Made by a program: the position numbers and the translations under genes. This document shows positions 15,059 to 16,643 of a stretch of DNA of 16,643 nt, piece after piece. Position 1 is the stretch's first letter. Every line of letters starts with the position of its first letter. The DNA comes from Dehalococcoidia bacterium UBA6495. GTDB lineage: Bacteria; Chloroflexota; Dehalococcoidia; Lucifugimonadales; UBA826. The stretch is taken from NCBI GenBank assembly GCA_002435305.1, contig DJMH01000034.1:5140-21782 (forward strand), in the 5' to 3' direction. The notes below the pieces were generated by a model that was not told where the DNA came from, searched no databases, and saw only the letters and a program-made list of their open reading frames with translations.

Positions 15059-15271
15059 CTACAAAATAGTGTCAAAAACCCAGCCAAACACTAGGTCAGC
15101 CACTCCGAGAACAACTCCCAAAATTGCGGCAACAACCAACACCATGAGGGTCAATCTGAAAGTTTCATTGGTCGTTGGCCAAGTTACTCTACGCAGTTCT
15201 CCAATAACTTCTCCGAAAAATCGGAAATTTATTGATCTTCTAGTAGTAGTCCTACCAAATCTTTGTTGCAA
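15059..15271 (-). CDS. secE: Preprotein translocase subunit SecE
   Basis: Small single-span subunit of the SecYEG channel. The conserved amphipathic segment GEVIGELRRVTWPTTNET (about 20-37) is followed by one membrane helix (about 41-62). 70 residues, the usual short form. It begins with TTG, one base after the rpmG stop (TAAATTG), with AGGGAAG about nine bases upstream. No ATG or GTG start fits better. Confidence 0.95.
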   Translation of the reverse strand: MQQRFGRTTTRRSINFRFFGEVIGELRRVTWPTTNETFRLTLMVLVVAAILGVVLGVADLVFGWVFDTIL

Positions 15272-15272
15272 T

Positions 15273-15440
15273 TTATCTGACTTCCCTATGAAGTGTATGA
15301 GCTCTACATCTCGGACAATATTTTTTTAATTCCATCCTTTGGGGATCATTTCTTCGGCTCTTATTGGAATTGTAAGTTCTTTGCCTGCAGTCAGTACAGC
15401 CAAAAGTGATAAGTATTCGATTTTCCCCTCTACGGGCCAT
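15273..15440 (-). CDS. rpmG: 50S ribosomal protein bL33
   Basis: A 55-residue gene found by reading the gap between tuf and secE. It begins MARRGENRILITFGCTDC, has the motif NDPQRMELKKYCPRC and ends HTLHREVR. Two CxxC pairs (Cys15/Cys18 and Cys42/Cys45) show it is the zinc-binding (C+) form of bL33. AGGA lies seven bases before the ATG. The place between tuf and secE is the usual one. No tRNA-Trp is found beside it. Confidence 0.96.
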   Translation of the reverse strand: MARRGENRILITFGCTDCRQRTYNSNKSRRNDPQRMELKKYCPRCRAHTLHREVR

Positions 15441-15461
15441 ATATATTTCCTACGTTCCTAC

Positions 15462-15498
15462 AAAAAAGAACCAGATCAGATTAAATAATCGGATCTGG
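15462..15498 (-). terminator. Rho-independent terminator after tuf
   Basis: On the minus strand CCAGATC (15492-15498) pairs with GATCTGG (15471-15477). An inner GATT/AATC stem with one mismatch lengthens it, and TTCTTTTTT follows. It separates tuf from rpmG-secE-nusG-rplKAJL, so either part of the transcription passes or a weak promoter lies between the terminator and rpmG; no clear one was seen in those 21 bases. Confidence 0.85.
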
Positions 15499-15515
15499 CT
15501 AGATCTAACATTATT

Positions 15516-16643
15516 TTACTCAAGAACTTTAGTTATTACTCCAGACCCGACCGTTCTTCCTCCCTCTCTCACCGCAAACCTTAGTTGTTCGTCCAATGCG
15601 ACAGGAGTAATTAACTTAACCTTCATCTCCACGTTATCGCCAGGCATAATCATTTCAACTCCGTCGGGGAGCTGGATTTCACCAGTAACATCTGTCGTTC
15701 GGATATAAAATTGAGGCTTATATCCATTGAAGAATGGGGTATGTCTACCGCCTTCATCCTTACTAAGTACATATACTTGAGCCTCGTATTCAGTGTGAGG
15801 CTCTATACTACCTGGGTCGCACAGTACCTGACCCCTTTCTACATCTTCTCTATCGACTCCTCTCAACAACACTCCAACTGCATCCCCAGGCTCTCCTGAC
15901 TCGAGGGTTTTATGAAACATTTCAACCCCAGTGACGATAGTAGTATATGTGTCTTTGAGACCAACCACTTCTATTTCCTGTCCGACATTGACGATACCTT
16001 TTTCAACCCTGCCGGTCACCACAGTACCTCGTCCCTTAATACCAAACACGTCCTCGACGGGCATTAGAAAAGGCTGATCCTTAGGCCTATTCGGAACTGG
16101 GATGTAATCATCGACTGCGTCCATCAATTCCCATACAGCCTTCCCCCACTCACTATCTTTACCTTTGTCTTCAGCTTCAAGTGCGTTTAAAGCACTTAGC
16201 CTAATGAAAGGAATATCATCTCCTGGAAATCCATATTCTGAAAGTAATTCTCTCATTTCTAATTCCACCAGCTCCAACAATTCTTCATCATCCATCATAT
16301 CGACCTTGTTAAGAGCCACAACTATTCGAGGCACCTCAACCTGTCTAGCCAGTAGAATGTGTTCCCTTGTCTGAGGCATAGGACCATCAGGAGCACTAAC
16401 AACGAGAATAGCACCATCCATCTGGGCAGCGCCCGTTATCATATTTTTGATATAGTCAGCGTGCCCTGGGCAATCCACGTGAGCGTAATGCCTGGTAGCA
16501 GTCTCATATTCCACGTGGGTGATAGCAATGGTAACACCACGTTCCTTTTCCTCAGGAGCATTATCAATCGTATCGAATGCCCTAAAATCCGCCAACCCTT
16601 CAGAAGCCAATACTGAAGATATAGCTGCCGTTAGAGTTGTTTT
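15516..16643 (-). CDS. tuf: Elongation factor Tu (5' end cut off by the window)
   Basis: GTPase that brings aminoacyl-tRNA to the ribosome. The frame is open to the window edge and begins inside the P-loop ([16 protein letters not shown]), so about 20-25 N-terminal residues are missing; an apparent start near 16610 is only an internal Leu codon. Present are the switch I region (EKERGVTI), G3 (DCPGHADY), G4 (NKVDMM), G5 (SAL), and domains II and III to the end ([15 protein letters not shown]). 375 residues are visible of about 400. The intact open frame and a good terminator argue for a functional gene. Confidence 0.98.
   Translation of the reverse strand, partial: KTTLTAAISSVLASEGLADFRAFDTIDNAPEEKERGVTIAITHVEYETATRHYAHVDCPGHADYIKNMITGAAQMDGAILVVSAPDGPMPQTREHILLARQVEVPRIVVALNKVDMMDDEELLELVELEMRELLSEYGFPGDDIPFIRLSALNALEAEDKGKDSEWGKAVWELMDAVDDYIPVPNRPKDQPFLMPVEDVFGIKGRGTVVTGRVEKGIVNVGQEIEVVGLKDTYTTIVTGVEMFHKTLESGEPGDAVGVLLRGVDREDVERGQVLCDPGSIEPHTEYEAQVYVLSKDEGGRHTPFFNGYKPQFYIRTTDVTGEIQLPDGVEMIMPGDNVEMKVKLITPVALDEQLRFAVREGGRTVGSGVITKVLE

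Noticed and set aside
15441..15515. tRNA-Trp gene between tuf and secE, as in some bacteria
   Set aside because: The space is filled by a terminator and rpmG; no cloverleaf or T-arm sequence was found.
1..16643. Mobile elements, CRISPR arrays or prophage genes
   Set aside because: No transposase, integrase, regularly spaced repeats or phage-like genes were seen; gene content is chromosomal housekeeping.

Overview
The window looks like an ordinary chromosomal segment of a free-living, AT-leaning bacterium. I would guess a marine Chloroflexota of the SAR202/Dehalococcoidia type. The guess rests on the mix of nickel superoxide dismutase, a LarA-family nickel enzyme, the MEP isoprenoid enzyme IspH, a probable selenoprotein, and the block tuf-rpmG-secE-nusG-rplKAJL. 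No taxonomic marker was searched, so this is inference. Several genes start with TTG (comB, nadE, secE, rplK).

Layout. Positions 1-124 hold the last codons of a probable cupin gene and its rho-independent terminator. Positions 125-1464 hold an oxidative-stress and redox group: sodN (nickel SOD, minus strand), divergent sodX (its maturation peptidase), and a very small glutaredoxin-like gene. At first sight that last gene stops at a TGA, but the codons there read Gly-TGA-Ser-Tyr-TAG. A perfect hairpin with a G near the start of its loop lies 20 bases downstream, as expected for a bacterial SECIS element. I read it as a selenoprotein with selenocysteine third from the end (the 'UXX-star' arrangement). 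This is the most interesting item in the window.

Positions 1560-4013 hold a large unrecognised membrane-anchored protein with three tandem repeats of about 95 residues, followed by a carboxymuconolactone decarboxylase/AhpD-like protein. Positions 4015-6564 (minus strand) are a tight ispH-comB-aldo/keto reductase operon, with junctions of 1 nt or overlapping by 1 nt. Positions 6697-12101 (plus strand) carry a PLP aminotransferase, glutamine-dependent NAD synthetase, a PepT-like M20 metallopeptidase and a LarA-family protein with the full set of catalytic residues.

Positions 12149-16643 (minus strand) are the translation block: tuf (cut by the window edge), a terminator, rpmG (55 aa), secE, nusG, rplK, rplA, an L10 leader with an intrinsic attenuator, rplJ and rplL. 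The two sides of the window are functionally unrelated. The left side combines nickel and thiol/selenol redox enzymes. The centre is isoprenoid, NAD and amino/hydroxy-acid metabolism. The right side is housekeeping. No mobile element, CRISPR array, tRNA or rRNA was seen, and no gene-free stretch exceeds 300 bases.
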